Both the position numbers and the translations under genes were made by a program. DNA of 64,000 bases from Stenotrophomonas ginsengisoli (lineage in GTDB: Bacteria > Pseudomonadota > Gammaproteobacteria > Xanthomonadales > Xanthomonadaceae). Below are positions 1 to 8,112 of this stretch, piece after piece (position 1 is the stretch's first letter; every line of letters starts with the position of its first letter). The DNA is taken from positions 62,001-126,000 of the forward strand of contig NZ_LDJM01000018.1 in the NCBI RefSeq assembly GCF_001431485.1, given 5' to 3'. A model generated the notes under the pieces. It made no database searches. It was not told the DNA's origin and saw only the letters and a program-made list of their open reading frames with translations.

Positions 1-510
1 GACATGGCCAAGCTGGGCTGGGTCAACGCCCATTACCTGAAGTCCGACGAGCCGGCATCGATCGTCCCGCACCTGGTCTACCAGCTGGAAAAGCTGGGCC
101 TGGACTTGGCCGGCGGCCCGGCCCCGCTGGACGTGGTGATTGCCCTGCGCGAGCGCGTGCAGACGCTGAAGGAAATGGCCGAGAAGGCCGTGGTCTGGTA
201 CACCCCGCTGACCACCTACGACGAGGCGGCCGTGGCCAAGCACTTCAAACCGGGCGCCGATGTGGCACTGGCCAAGGCGGCCGAGCTGCTCGCTGCAGCC
301 CCGCAATGGAGCGCTGAAGCCGTGGGCGTGGCCCTGCACGACGCCGCTGCCGCGCTGGAAATCGGCATGGGCAAGGTGGCCCAGCCGCTGCGCGTGGCCA
401 TTACCGGCACCCAGGTCAGCCCGGACATCTCCCACACCGTCTACCTGGCCGGCCGCGAGCAGGCCATTGCCCGCATCAACGCCGCCATCGCCATGGTGCC
501 GGCTGCCTGA
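1..510 (+). CDS. gltX: Glutamyl-tRNA synthetase, C-terminal part (5' end outside window)
   Basis: Charges tRNA-Glu with glutamate in the cytoplasm. The reading frame is open from base 1 with no start codon, so only the last 169 codons are present. The visible part is the alpha-helical anticodon-binding region of a class I discriminating GluRS. The segment beginning [13 protein letters not shown] is the typical family sequence following the catalytic core, and the protein ends with the usual [11 protein letters not shown] helix. The HIGH and KMSKS motifs lie upstream of the window. The stop is 17 bases before zur, so the two may be co-transcribed. Identification is by recognition of the conserved C-terminal sequence and is secure. 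Confidence 0.93.
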   Translation, partial: DMAKLGWVNAHYLKSDEPASIVPHLVYQLEKLGLDLAGGPAPLDVVIALRERVQTLKEMAEKAVVWYTPLTTYDEAAVAKHFKPGADVALAKAAELLAAAPQWSAEAVGVALHDAAAALEIGMGKVAQPLRVAITGTQVSPDISHTVYLAGREQAIARINAAIAMVPAA

Positions 511-527
511 GCCAGCAAGGAGCCTTC

Positions 528-1013
528 ATGACCGACCCGCATACCTGCACCGCCCCGCATCACCATGTGGACGATGCTGCCGCCTTCTTGAGGGTGGTGG
601 AGCGGGTCTGTCATGAGCGCGGCCTGCGCCTGACCCCGATCCGGGCCAATGTGCTGCGTCTGATTGCCGAGGCCGGCAAGCCGGTCAAGGCGTACGAGCT
701 GCTGGAATGGGTACGCGCCGGCAAGGGCGTGGGCGCCGATGCCCCGCCCACCGTGTACCGTGCGCTGGATTTTCTGATGGCCAACGGCTTCGTGCACAAG
801 CTGGCCTCGGTCAACTCGTTCGTGGCCTGCCACCACCCGTCCAGCCACCAGCACTCGGTACCGTTTCTGATCTGCAACAGCTGCCACAACGCGGTGGAGC
901 TGGAAGACAGCGAGATCGTCAGCCAGCTCGAAGCCCGCGCCCGCGCGCTGGGCTTCAAGCCCCAGGCCCAGACCCTGGAAGTGCACGGGTTGTGTGCCAA
1001 CTGCGCTGGTTGA
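528..1013 (+). CDS. zur: Zinc uptake regulator Zur (Fur family)
   Basis: A zinc-sensing repressor of 161 residues that, when metal-loaded, binds operators of zinc-acquisition genes. It has a winged-helix N-terminal half with recognition helix around residues 75-84 (PTVYRALDFL) and a His-rich dimerisation half. Two Cys pairs, C116/C119 (CNSC) and C156/C159 (CANC), form the structural zinc site. Ligand histidines lie around 102-109. The long N-terminal His cluster (HHH at 11-13) is slightly unusual. A near-consensus Zur box lies in this same window at 11111-11133 between znuD-like and merC-like genes, which supports Zur rather than Fur. GGAG precedes the ATG at a suitable distance. Confidence 0.92.
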   Translation: MTDPHTCTAPHHHVDDAAAFLRVVERVCHERGLRLTPIRANVLRLIAEAGKPVKAYELLEWVRAGKGVGADAPPTVYRALDFLMANGFVHKLASVNSFVACHHPSSHQHSVPFLICNSCHNAVELEDSEIVSQLEARARALGFKPQAQTLEVHGLCANCAG

Positions 1014-1037
1014 GCCCTGATATCGGGTGGTTACTGC

Positions 1038-1068
1038 AAAGGCCGCACATTGTGCGGCCTTTGTTTTT
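1038..1068 (+). terminator. Rho-independent terminator after zur
   Basis: Perfect stem AAAGGCCGCAC / GTGCGGCCTTT followed by a T-rich run (TTTGTTTTT), 25 bases after the zur stop. It closes the gltX-zur transcript. Confidence 0.9.
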
Positions 1069-1510
1069 CCACAATCGTGCGCGGTAACGCTTCCGCCAGC
1101 GAGAACTGGTCATCGGCAAGTGTTGCATCGACGTTGAGGGGGCCGGGAGCAAGAGAAGTGAACCTGACCTTGGGGTTCAGGCGGGCTGATGTCATGACAA
1201 CTCCACTTGGCGGTGTGGTTGCCCATTACAAGTCGTCAGGGCCGTTTCACCGTTGAGGGTGTTGCTTCGCCGAGTTGAATTCGCCCTTCTGAAACCGCCA
1301 TTCTTCAACACTGATCACAGACTGCGTTCTTTCTTGCGCAGCAATATGGATTCTATAGCCACCAATTCCTAAAATCGGCACTTAATCACCAATCGCCCGT
1401 TCGGTTTTTGCGTGCATGCGCCTGGTCAGCTGGTGCCCACTTTTTCAAGGCAAGCCCAACGCCGGAAGGGTACACGCAGATGCCGCATCACGACCAACAT
1501 GGAGTCCCCC
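1069..1510. other. Intergenic region, no gene supported
   Basis: About 440 bases between the zur terminator and the lipoprotein gene. Short frames here (e.g. 1050-1256) show no recognisable protein. A weak hairpin (TGAACC...GGTTCA near 1158-1178) and an AT-rich stretch around 1320-1385 are visible. The promoter of the lipoprotein/effector pair must lie here, but no convincing -35/-10 pair could be assigned. GC content falls towards its right end, marking the start of the accessory patch. Confidence 0.4.
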
Positions 1511-2254
1511 ATGCTCCCGATCCAGATCGCTGATAGTAAAAACAACCGAAAAATGCGCACGCGACGCCATGTGGTCAGCTATGTCCGGACGTTCCTGACC
1601 ACTCTCGTTACGCTCACAGGAATACTTCTCATGACCGCATGCGGGGAAAACAGCCGGATTTCCCCTCCGGAACCATCGCTTCGCTCCGGGAACTTCCCCG
1701 TCGTCGAACCATTCGCCATAGATCAGGGGGGGAGCAAGCACTCCGTGATCTTCGAACTTCCGGATGCGCGCGACAACGGCATCCTGCGCCCGGTATTCAT
1801 CGGATTCCGAGCGGTCAATGCAGCGGGCGGAACCGAAGAAAAGTTCCGTAACTCTCAAAAAGTCATGGACTACCTGCATGAAGCCCCCATGCCGGTGAGA
1901 CTGAAGCTCTGGCGAATTGATGAAGGAGAACCCAAGCCCATCGTGCTCAGCGACATGCACTGGGATGTGCCGGCCAAACGCGCCTCATGGCATCTTCACC
2001 CAGATGCGACGTTTACCCATCACAGTGCCGCAAGTACGGACAACCGCCCATTGGTTGATTTCGGACACTACGATTTGGACAGGGCCTACTACATTCATGG
2101 GTTCGCCCGGATCATCCCGCCTACCCCGGGCCGTTACCGACTGGAAGTTGAAAGTCTGGAGTCGCATCCAATCCTGATCGATCTGAAACGCGAACTTCCT
2201 GTCTTGCACTATGAATTGTTGGTGTCACACTACTACCAGCGTGGTATTGAGTAG
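1511..2254 (+). CDS. Putative lipoprotein (possible DUF5625-like), candidate immunity protein
   Basis: A 247-residue predicted lipoprotein. A basic n-region and hydrophobic stretch lead to lipobox LMTAC with Cys44, so it should be acylated and anchored facing the periplasm. The rest looks like a beta-rich domain without enzymatic motifs. I tentatively liken it to DUF5625 lipoproteins of Xanthomonadaceae; this is from memory. The start at 1511 was chosen because GGAG lies 6 bases upstream. ATG at 1553 would give a more usual 29-residue signal peptide but has no ribosome site. It lies 45 bases upstream of the putative effector gene on the same strand. Lipoproteins in that position act as immunity proteins (X-Tfi) for Xanthomonas type IV secretion effectors, so that role is inferred. 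Confidence 0.65.
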   Translation: MLPIQIADSKNNRKMRTRRHVVSYVRTFLTTLVTLTGILLMTACGENSRISPPEPSLRSGNFPVVEPFAIDQGGSKHSVIFELPDARDNGILRPVFIGFRAVNAAGGTEEKFRNSQKVMDYLHEAPMPVRLKLWRIDEGEPKPIVLSDMHWDVPAKRASWHLHPDATFTHHSAASTDNRPLVDFGHYDLDRAYYIHGFARIIPPTPGRYRLEVESLESHPILIDLKRELPVLHYELLVSHYYQRGIE

Positions 2255-2299
2255 CAATCTCTTGTCCTGCCTGCAATGACACAAAAAAGAAATTCTGTC

Positions 2300-3061
2300 A
2301 TGACCACTCCACAATCCGAATCCGGATCGACACAAAAAATATATACGCTAACAGTTTATGTTGCCGCAGCGGGAACGCCATTGCTTGACAGGGAAGGCAA
2401 TGCCATCGGTAGTTCCCGGGTAGGGCATGTGTACTATAGTATCAACGATGGGCAAAACGAGCGCGGCTACGGATTTTCCCCAATCGAAAGTGGCATGACC
2501 GGGCCTGGCCATGTTGTTCGCAATGAATTTGAAGTCTACAAGGCCCCTGCCTACTCGCGAACCATGGAAATCGATGAGGCGCAATACAACGCGCTCAAGG
2601 ACTATGGTGAAAAAGGATTGGAAAGGAATCAGCAATACTTCAATCTTCAATACAATGGCGCTACCAATAGTTGCATCGACTTCACCTGGGGTGGGCTGAG
2701 ACACGCAGGGATACATGCACGCATTACCTTGCAGCCCAGGGAAGATTTCGATACTCCGATCACGTTCGAGAACAGGGGATATGAGGGTGCGCTCAAACCC
2801 TTGAACAACATCAGGGATTTCAAGAGCATCCCGGACCCTGTGCCAGGAAGCCCGTACAACCGCGAACAAACCAACGACCTACCAGACAGGAAGTGGTGGC
2901 AGCACCTGATCAGTGAGGGCGACTCTCAACGCGCTCCTTCCAGCAACGACGTGCAACATGCCGCCGCATCAGTCGAACAACGGGGTCAGGTTCTTAGGTT
3001 TCCCCACGTTTTGACGGGCGTAGAGACATCTGCTCCAAGACGGCCTGTGGCGGTGATCTGA
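2300..3061 (+). CDS. Putative papain/NlpC-like effector (toxin), 3' end replaced by insertion sequence
   Basis: A 253-residue frame whose last 22 codons are insertion-sequence DNA. The body carries GHVYYSI (His43) followed by YGFSP, and later NSCIDFTWGGL (Cys125). His-before-Cys order resembles permuted papain-like amidases. I recall similar domains at the N-terminus of Xanthomonadaceae effectors with a C-terminal type IV secretion (XVIPCD) tail; that tail is not visible here. There is no signal peptide. GC content and codon use are clearly lower than the neighbours, suggesting horizontal acquisition. ATG at 2276 is an alternative start; neither has a strong ribosome site. Without the IS the frame would run on to a stop at 4449-4451. 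Function is inferred from motif pattern and the adjacent lipoprotein only. Confidence 0.55.
   Translation: MTTPQSESGSTQKIYTLTVYVAAAGTPLLDREGNAIGSSRVGHVYYSINDGQNERGYGFSPIESGMTGPGHVVRNEFEVYKAPAYSRTMEIDEAQYNALKDYGEKGLERNQQYFNLQYNGATNSCIDFTWGGLRHAGIHARITLQPREDFDTPITFENRGYEGALKPLNNIRDFKSIPDPVPGSPYNREQTNDLPDRKWWQHLISEGDSQRAPSSNDVQHAAASVEQRGQVLRFPHVLTGVETSAPRRPVAVI
2984..2992. repeat. Target-site duplication, left copy
   Basis: GGTCAGGTT directly abuts the left inverted repeat and is repeated exactly at 4344-4352. Nine bases is the duplication length of IS10-type IS4-family elements. Confidence 0.88.
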
Positions 3062-4343
3062 GATGTTCAAGGCAGCGCGATGCTGGTCCCAGTGGCCAGC
3101 CTCTGGCCAATGCTTCGCGGCCGATACGCAGGGTGGAATACAGCTTTCGGGTGCTTTTGACCGGCCACAACCAGTGGGCGATATCCGTTGCTTCGCAGGC
3201 CATGCCGGCAAGCCAGCTGACGAAGCTGGCCAGGGTGCTGACCAGTAGCAGGATCTGCAGCCGACCACCTTGGCGGGTCAGGCTGTCTTCCAATGCTTGG
3301 CCATAGCGGTGTGATTTCAGGTCACGAAACGCCAGTTCGATCTGCATCCGGCGGGCATAGAGTTTCACCAATTGCCGGGGGCTGGCATTGCTCAGTTCCG
3401 GCGAGGCCACGATCAACCACGGCTCACGCTCGCGGGCGGCGGCTTTCAGGCTCGACGAGGAACGCGACACCTTGCTTGGCGTACGCCGGTTGGCTTTTTC
3501 CCTGCCTTTTCGTGCTTTGGCATAGACCACCAACCGGCAGGCAAGTGGGGCGCTGCGGTTGATCAGCATCAATGGCAACTCGTGCGGCGTTGCAGTGGCC
3601 ATCGCATGCAGGTGCCTGCTGTCGGCCCATTGCTGTGGGTGATCGGGAACAGTCTGTGGCTTGATGAAGGTGGTGCCACGCAATCGCCCCACCCAATGCC
3701 AACCCAGCGCTGAAACAGCCCGGAACCAAGGGCTACGGAAGCCGGCATCGGTGACCAGGATCGGCGTTGCCTGCGCCGGCACAAGCTTGTGCAGCTGCTG
3801 TAAAAAGCGTTTCTCAGCGCCCGGTGAACCTTGCTCACGGCCGGGGAAAACCATGTCCAGCAGGGTCAATGTACGGCCACCGACGGGTATGGCCGCACGC
3901 AGCAGGCACCAGCTCTTGTCGGGCTTCAAATCCGACCAGTCGATAAGGATGACCGGTTGTGGCCCACGCAGCAGCCAGCGGGCCATGTCCTGCTCGATGC
4001 CATGGCGTTCACCATGCAGGTGCCGGTTGCCGAGCAGGCGGTCAAAGGCCTTGAGCGGAGCTCGCACGCGCAGGGCGCCAGGCCAGGATCGCGCAATGTC
4101 ACTCAGGGTCAATCGGCGGCCCTGGATCAATGCCTCAACGGCTTGCAGCAGCGCCCGCCGCCGCAGCGCGTGCATGCCGGGTAGTGAGTTGCGCAGACAC
4201 TTCTGCAATACTTGGCTGGCGCGCATGATCGTCAGTCCTTTTTTGGTTTAGTCACCTCCAAGGCTGCGTCATGCGCGCGTCTGTTTCTGCTGTGATGATC
4301 ACAAGTTGTTGATATCAATGGCAGAAACGCGGGGAAACCTCAG
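2993..4343 (-). mobile_element. IS4-family (IS10-like) insertion sequence, apparently intact
   Basis: A 1351-base element bounded by imperfect inverted repeats: left CTTAGGTTTCCCCACGTTTT, right (reverse complement) CTGAGGTTTCCCCGCGTTTC. It is flanked by 9-bp direct repeats GGTCAGGTT. It holds one full-length transposase gene on the minus strand, whose stop codon lies inside the left repeat. Identical target duplications and an undamaged transposase indicate a fairly recent insertion into the 3' part of the effector gene. Family assignment comes from the YREK motif and the CTNAG end. The name of the exact IS is not determinable here. Confidence 0.88.
2994..4226 (-). CDS. IS4-family DDE transposase
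   Basis: A 410-residue transposase that would cut and paste the surrounding element. The catalytic triad is visible: Asp96 in LIDWSDL, Asp160 in LVTDAGF, and Glu297 within the IS4 signature Y290-x2-R293-x3-E297-x6-K304 (YARRMQIELAFRDLK). The length is normal for the family and there are no internal stops or frameshifts, so it is predicted active. It starts with ATG 117 bases inside the right end of the element and stops within the left inverted repeat. It is transcribed opposite to the interrupted host gene. Confidence 0.92.
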   Translation of the reverse strand: MRASQVLQKCLRNSLPGMHALRRRALLQAVEALIQGRRLTLSDIARSWPGALRVRAPLKAFDRLLGNRHLHGERHGIEQDMARWLLRGPQPVILIDWSDLKPDKSWCLLRAAIPVGGRTLTLLDMVFPGREQGSPGAEKRFLQQLHKLVPAQATPILVTDAGFRSPWFRAVSALGWHWVGRLRGTTFIKPQTVPDHPQQWADSRHLHAMATATPHELPLMLINRSAPLACRLVVYAKARKGREKANRRTPSKVSRSSSSLKAAAREREPWLIVASPELSNASPRQLVKLYARRMQIELAFRDLKSHRYGQALEDSLTRQGGRLQILLLVSTLASFVSWLAGMACEATDIAHWLWPVKSTRKLYSTLRIGREALARGWPLGPASRCLEHLRSPPQAVLEQMSLRPSKRGET

Positions 4344-4352
4344 GGTCAGGTT
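4344..4352. repeat. Target-site duplication, right copy
   Basis: GGTCAGGTT, identical to 2984-2992, immediately outside the right inverted repeat of the insertion sequence. Confidence 0.88.
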
Positions 4353-4451
4353 GGCTTCCATAGTGAGTGTCGAGGGCTCAGCGCCCGCGTTGCGGCGGGG
4401 CAGTGCGCGCCAGCGCTCCAAAATGCAAAAAGCCTCCGCCAGCGGTGCTGA
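4353..4451 (+). pseudogene. Displaced 3' remnant of the effector gene
   Basis: When the IS and one 9-bp repeat are removed in silico, the effector frame continues from GQV (2984-2992) into 4353. It runs 32 codons to TGA at 4449-4451, inside the following hairpin. The peptide itself has no recognisable motif, so either this is the natural short C-terminus or the gene had already lost its original end before the insertion. The frame continuity is directly visible; that this was coding is inference. Confidence 0.35.
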
Positions 4452-4464
4452 CGGAGGCTTTTAT
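4427..4464. terminator. Bidirectional terminator
   Basis: Long stem AAAAGCCTCCG-CAGC / GCTG-CGGAGGCTTTT with a three-base loop and one mismatch, with T-runs readable on both strands. It sits 27 bases past the end of the DUF1993 gene (minus strand) and at the end of the interrupted effector gene (plus strand). Confidence 0.85.
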
Positions 4465-4490
4465 CCAACAACCGGGCGTCGCCGATGGGC

Positions 4491-5003
4491 TCAGTAGCTG
4501 CCCATGTAATCGCGTTTGCCGATTTCCACGCCGTTGTGGCGCAGGATGGCGTAGCTGGTGGTCACGTGGAAGAAGAACTGCGGCAGGCCGTACTGCAGCA
4601 GGTAGACGTTGCCCGGCAGCTTCTTTTCCTTCAGCGTGCCGGGGCGCAGCACGATTTCGCGCGATTCGCTGCCCTCAAATTGTTCGGCGCTGAAGCTGTC
4701 CACGTGGGCCAGTGCCTTGGCGAGCAGTTCCTGCAGCTCGGCGAAGCCGGCTTGCGGGTTGTCCGGCCAGGACGGCACCTCGGTATTGCTCAGGCGCGAG
4801 CTGATGCCCTTGGCGAAATCCGCCGCGATCTGTACCTGGCGCAGCAGCGGGAACATGTCCGGAAACAGGCGTGCACCGAGCAGTGCATTCGGGTCGATCT
4901 TCTTCTCGCTGGCGTGTGCCTCGGCCTTGGCCAGCACCTCGGACAGGGCGGTGAGCATCTGCTTGAGAACCGGGACCGAGGCGCTGTACATCGAAAGGGA
5001 CAT
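4491..5003 (-). CDS. DUF1993 family protein
   Basis: A 170-residue soluble cytoplasmic protein of the DUF1993 family. It opens with MSLSMYSASVPVLKQML, contains the central FPLLRQVQIAADFAKG segment and ends with the family-typical PQFFFHVTTSYAILRHNGVEIGK region. The fold is expected to be a DinB-like four-helix bundle, and no biochemical function is established for the family. The start at 5003 was chosen because GGAG lies seven bases upstream and because upstream codons do not look like the family. It is monocistronic, ending at a strong terminator, and no regulatory site could be assigned. Confidence 0.85.
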   Translation of the reverse strand: MSLSMYSASVPVLKQMLTALSEVLAKAEAHASEKKIDPNALLGARLFPDMFPLLRQVQIAADFAKGISSRLSNTEVPSWPDNPQAGFAELQELLAKALAHVDSFSAEQFEGSESREIVLRPGTLKEKKLPGNVYLLQYGLPQFFFHVTTSYAILRHNGVEIGKRDYMGSY

Positions 5004-5348
5004 GGTGGAACTCCGTGTAAAGAGGAAGCTGGCGCGGCCGAGGCCGCACACCGGGTGAAACCGGAACAGCATAGGCCGTTGCTGCCTGCCACGTCGCCTG
5101 CATGGCAGGCGTCCAAGCCCTGGCCGATGACAGGATCAGGCCTGCCTCAATTGGATGGGGGATGCGAAGGCTCCTCGCTGCCGTGCGTGCGCAGGGAGGC
5201 GGCTGGTTTACGGGAATGTGGTGATGACGCCAGCCGGGCCAAGTGGCCTTGCCCGCTGATGAGCCGCCAGGCAGGGAGACATGACCCTGCCGATGTAGCC
5301 GCCACACAACGGCCTGCTCCGGGCAAGCGAGCGTTTTTTTCTGCCGGA
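5004..5348. other. Intergenic region between DUF1993 gene and efflux operon
   Basis: About 345 bases without a supported gene. It holds a hairpin GGCAGGG / CCCTGCC (5270-5276 with 5285-5291) downstream of the efflux operon on the minus strand, without a T-run. A run of seven T (plus strand) near 5334-5340 lies just past the membrane fusion gene. The DUF1993 promoter should be in 5004-5120 but no clear hexamers were identified. Confidence 0.4.
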
Positions 5349-6455
5349 TCAGCGGGCGCTGGCCTGCAAGCCGGCGGCGGGGGCGGATGTATCCACCCGC
5401 GCGGCCACCGACATGCCCGGGCGCAGGCGGCTGGCCAGCGGCTGGCCGGGATCGATGCTGATGCGCACCGGCAGGCGCTGCACCACCTTGGTGAAGTTGC
5501 CGCTGGCGTTGTCCGGCTTGAGCAGGGCAAATTCGGAGCCGGTGGCCGGGGCCAGTGACTGCACATGGCCGCGCAGGACCTGCCCGCCAAATGCATCCAC
5601 GGCCAGCTCGGCCGGCTGCCCGGGGGCCATGGCCCCGGCCTGGGTTTCCTTGAAGTTGGCCACCACCCAGACCTGGTCGGGCACCAGATACAGCAGCTGG
5701 CTGCCGCTGGCCACGTATTGGCCCACATGCACCCCCGTTTCAGACAGCTGGCCGGCGCGCGGTGCACGCACCAGGGTCTGCTCCAGGTCCAGCTCGGCCA
5801 TGGCCACGGCGGCCTCGGCGGTGGCCACACGCGCGGCCAGGCCTTGCTGGCCGGTGCGGGTGCCGGCCTGGCTCTGCTGGGCAATGCGGATCTGCGCCTG
5901 GGCCTGGGCCACCCGGGCATCGGCATTGTGGGCGCTGCTGTCCAGCCGCTCCACATCGTTGCGGGCAACCAGCTGCTGGCTGCCCAGGGCGCGGTAGCGC
6001 ACCAGTTCGCGCTGGGCCTGTTCGCGCTCGCTGCGCTGCACGGCAAGGGCGGCGCTGGCCTCGTCGATGCGCGCGGCATCCTCGGCCAGGGTCTGCTGCG
6101 AGGCGGCCAGCCCGGCCCGGGCCTGGGCCAGCTCGGCGCGCGCTTGTGCCAATTTCTGTTCAAACGGGCGCGGGTCGATGCGCAGCAGCGGCTGGCCGGC
6201 TTCTACCTGGGCAAAGTCATCCACCAGCACCTCGGTGATGTGGCCGGCAACCTTGGCCGAGAGCACGGTGACCTGGCCACGCACATGGGCATCGTCGGTC
6301 TGCTTGATGGCGCTGGCAAACGGGCCCAGCTGCCAGGCGTAGAGGATCAGCGCCAGGCCAGCCAGGCCGGTCAGGCCCATGAGCAGGACGCTGCGCCGGC
6401 TCGGCAGCAGGTATTTGGGCGGTGCGGCAGGCGCTGCCGGGGTGGGGGAGGTCAT
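5349..6455 (-). CDS. HlyD/EmrA-type membrane fusion protein
   Basis: A periplasmic adaptor of 368 residues linking an inner-membrane MFS pump to an outer-membrane channel. One N-terminal membrane helix (about residues 24-44) is followed by the first lipoyl half (QTDDAHVRGQVTVLSAKVAGHI). A long Ala/Gln-rich alpha-hairpin coiled coil (about 100-215) follows, then the second lipoyl half (LVRAPRAGQLSETGVHVGQYV) and a beta-barrel domain. This is the arrangement of EmrA. It lies 16 bases downstream of the MFS gene, in one operon with it and the TetR regulator. Substrates cannot be read from sequence; hydrophobic drugs or organic toxins are usual for the family. Confidence 0.88.
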   Translation of the reverse strand: MTSPTPAAPAAPPKYLLPSRRSVLLMGLTGLAGLALILYAWQLGPFASAIKQTDDAHVRGQVTVLSAKVAGHITEVLVDDFAQVEAGQPLLRIDPRPFEQKLAQARAELAQARAGLAASQQTLAEDAARIDEASAALAVQRSEREQAQRELVRYRALGSQQLVARNDVERLDSSAHNADARVAQAQAQIRIAQQSQAGTRTGQQGLAARVATAEAAVAMAELDLEQTLVRAPRAGQLSETGVHVGQYVASGSQLLYLVPDQVWVVANFKETQAGAMAPGQPAELAVDAFGGQVLRGHVQSLAPATGSEFALLKPDNASGNFTKVVQRLPVRISIDPGQPLASRLRPGMSVAARVDTSAPAAGLQASAR

Positions 6456-6471
6456 GGCAAGGCTCCGGAGA

Positions 6472-8112
6472 TCAATGCAGGGCAGGTGGGGCCTGGCGGC
6501 GCTGGTGCAGGGACTGCAGCCAGGGCAGCAGCAGGCCGCCGCCCAGGGTGAGTACTGCGATCAGCCCGCTCAGGGCGAACACATCGTTGAAGGCGCGCAC
6601 ATTGGCCTGGATGCGGGTGGCCTGGGCGAGCTGGGCGGCGGCCAGGGCCTGCACCCGTGCCGGGTCGGTCTGGGTGCGCGAAAAGGCGGGCAGGTACTGC
6701 GCCAGTTGTTGGCGGCGGGCCGCGTTGGCGGGGGTGTGCTGGGCGCTCAATGCGGCCGAGTGCACATGTTCGCGGTGGACCTGCCAGCTGCCCAGCAGGG
6801 CCGAGCCGGCCAGGCCGCCGAAGGTCTGGGTCAGCGACAGCACCACGATGAAGGACACCACATGGTCTGTGCCGCGGGCCAGGGTCAGGCGGAAGCCGAT
6901 CAGCATCAGCGGGCCGAAAAAGATGCCGGTGGCCACGGCGGCGAGGAACTGGCTCCAGGCCAGGTCCATCGGTACCACCACGCTGCTGCGCTGCATGTCC
7001 AGGCCGGCGGCCACGGCAAACAGCAGGATCGAGCCGGCCAGCTGCCAGGGCAGGGCGCGTGGGCCGAAGGTCAGGGCGCTGAGCGCGATGCCGCAGACCA
7101 TGCCCAGGGCGATCACGGCAAACAGCGGGGCCATCTGCTCCGGGCCCATGCCCAGCAGACGCAGCAGGCTGACCATGCCAAAGCTCTGCTCGTTGGTGAG
7201 CAGGCGGATGATGAAGGCGCCGGCGATGAAGCGCAGCATCAGCGGGCTCAGCAGCCAGCGCACCTGCAGCAGGGGGCTGTGGCGGTGGTGCTCCAGCGCC
7301 AGCCCGAGCAGGCCCAGCAGCCAGGCCGCCGCCAGGGCCCAGCCCAGCCAGGGCGTATCGAACCACCAGCGCAGCTGGCCCTGGCTGAGCACGGCCACCA
7401 GCAGGGCCAGGGCCGGGGCAAGCAGGGCAAAGGTGAGCAGGTCGGCACGCGCGAAGACCCGGGTCTGGATGCCCGGCGGCAGCTTGAGCAGGCTTACCGC
7501 GGCAAACGCACACAGGGCCAGGCCGGCCTCGAACAGGTACAGCTGGTGCCAGTTGCCCAGCTCCAGCAGGGCCGGGGAAAGCATCCAGGCCAGCGGCACG
7601 GCCAGCTGCGGCAGGCCGGCACCGATGATCAGCGCCCGCCCCACATGCCGGCGCGGGAAGGCCTGCAGCATGTAGATGGTGCCCAGCGCGGTACAGGCCG
7701 CACCGGCAAAGCCGCTGGCGATGCGCAGCAGCACGGTGGTCAGCAGGCTGCCGCTGCACAGGTGGGCGATGGCCAGCAGCGCATACAGGCCCAGCCCGAC
7801 CTCGGTGAAAAGACGCAGGCCGAATTGCTGGCGGGCCTTGAACAGCAGCAGGTTGGCCGAGATATTGGACATCAGCCAGGCCGCCAGCAGCCAGTTGCCC
7901 TGGGCCGGATCCAGCCCGAGCTGGGCCTGGATCTGGGCCAGGTTGACGCTGACCAGGGCATTGCCCAGGCCGCCGGTCAATGCCACCAGCACCGCAATGG
8001 CCGCATAGGCCAGGCGCCGGCGCAGTGGATGCCAGGGATAGGAGGCGGTGCCGGGCAGGGCGGGCTTTTCGTGTTCTTCCCAGTCCGGCAGGGGTTTGAG
8101 CAGCTCAGCCAT
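6472..8112 (-). CDS. MFS efflux pump, EmrB/QacA (DHA2) type
   Basis: A proton-driven drug exporter in the inner membrane, 546 residues with about 14 hydrophobic segments as in DHA2 pumps. A hydrophilic N-terminal lead (about 30 residues) precedes the first helix. The segment NWLLAAWLMSNISANLLLFKARQQFGLR corresponds to the conserved TM2 and loop 2-3 region, although the usual GR.G-D-R/K-R pattern is diverged here. It overlaps the upstream TetR gene by eight bases and is followed closely by the membrane fusion gene. The three form regulator-pump-adaptor. No outer-membrane factor gene is present, so a TolC-like channel must come from elsewhere. Confidence 0.86.
   Translation of the reverse strand: MAELLKPLPDWEEHEKPALPGTASYPWHPLRRRLAYAAIAVLVALTGGLGNALVSVNLAQIQAQLGLDPAQGNWLLAAWLMSNISANLLLFKARQQFGLRLFTEVGLGLYALLAIAHLCSGSLLTTVLLRIASGFAGAACTALGTIYMLQAFPRRHVGRALIIGAGLPQLAVPLAWMLSPALLELGNWHQLYLFEAGLALCAFAAVSLLKLPPGIQTRVFARADLLTFALLAPALALLVAVLSQGQLRWWFDTPWLGWALAAAWLLGLLGLALEHHRHSPLLQVRWLLSPLMLRFIAGAFIIRLLTNEQSFGMVSLLRLLGMGPEQMAPLFAVIALGMVCGIALSALTFGPRALPWQLAGSILLFAVAAGLDMQRSSVVVPMDLAWSQFLAAVATGIFFGPLMLIGFRLTLARGTDHVVSFIVVLSLTQTFGGLAGSALLGSWQVHREHVHSAALSAQHTPANAARRQQLAQYLPAFSRTQTDPARVQALAAAQLAQATRIQANVRAFNDVFALSGLIAVLTLGGGLLLPWLQSLHQRRQAPPALH

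Noticed and set aside
1050-1256. Small plus-strand frame after the zur terminator
   Set aside because: Starts inside the terminator, has no ribosome site and no recognisable protein features.
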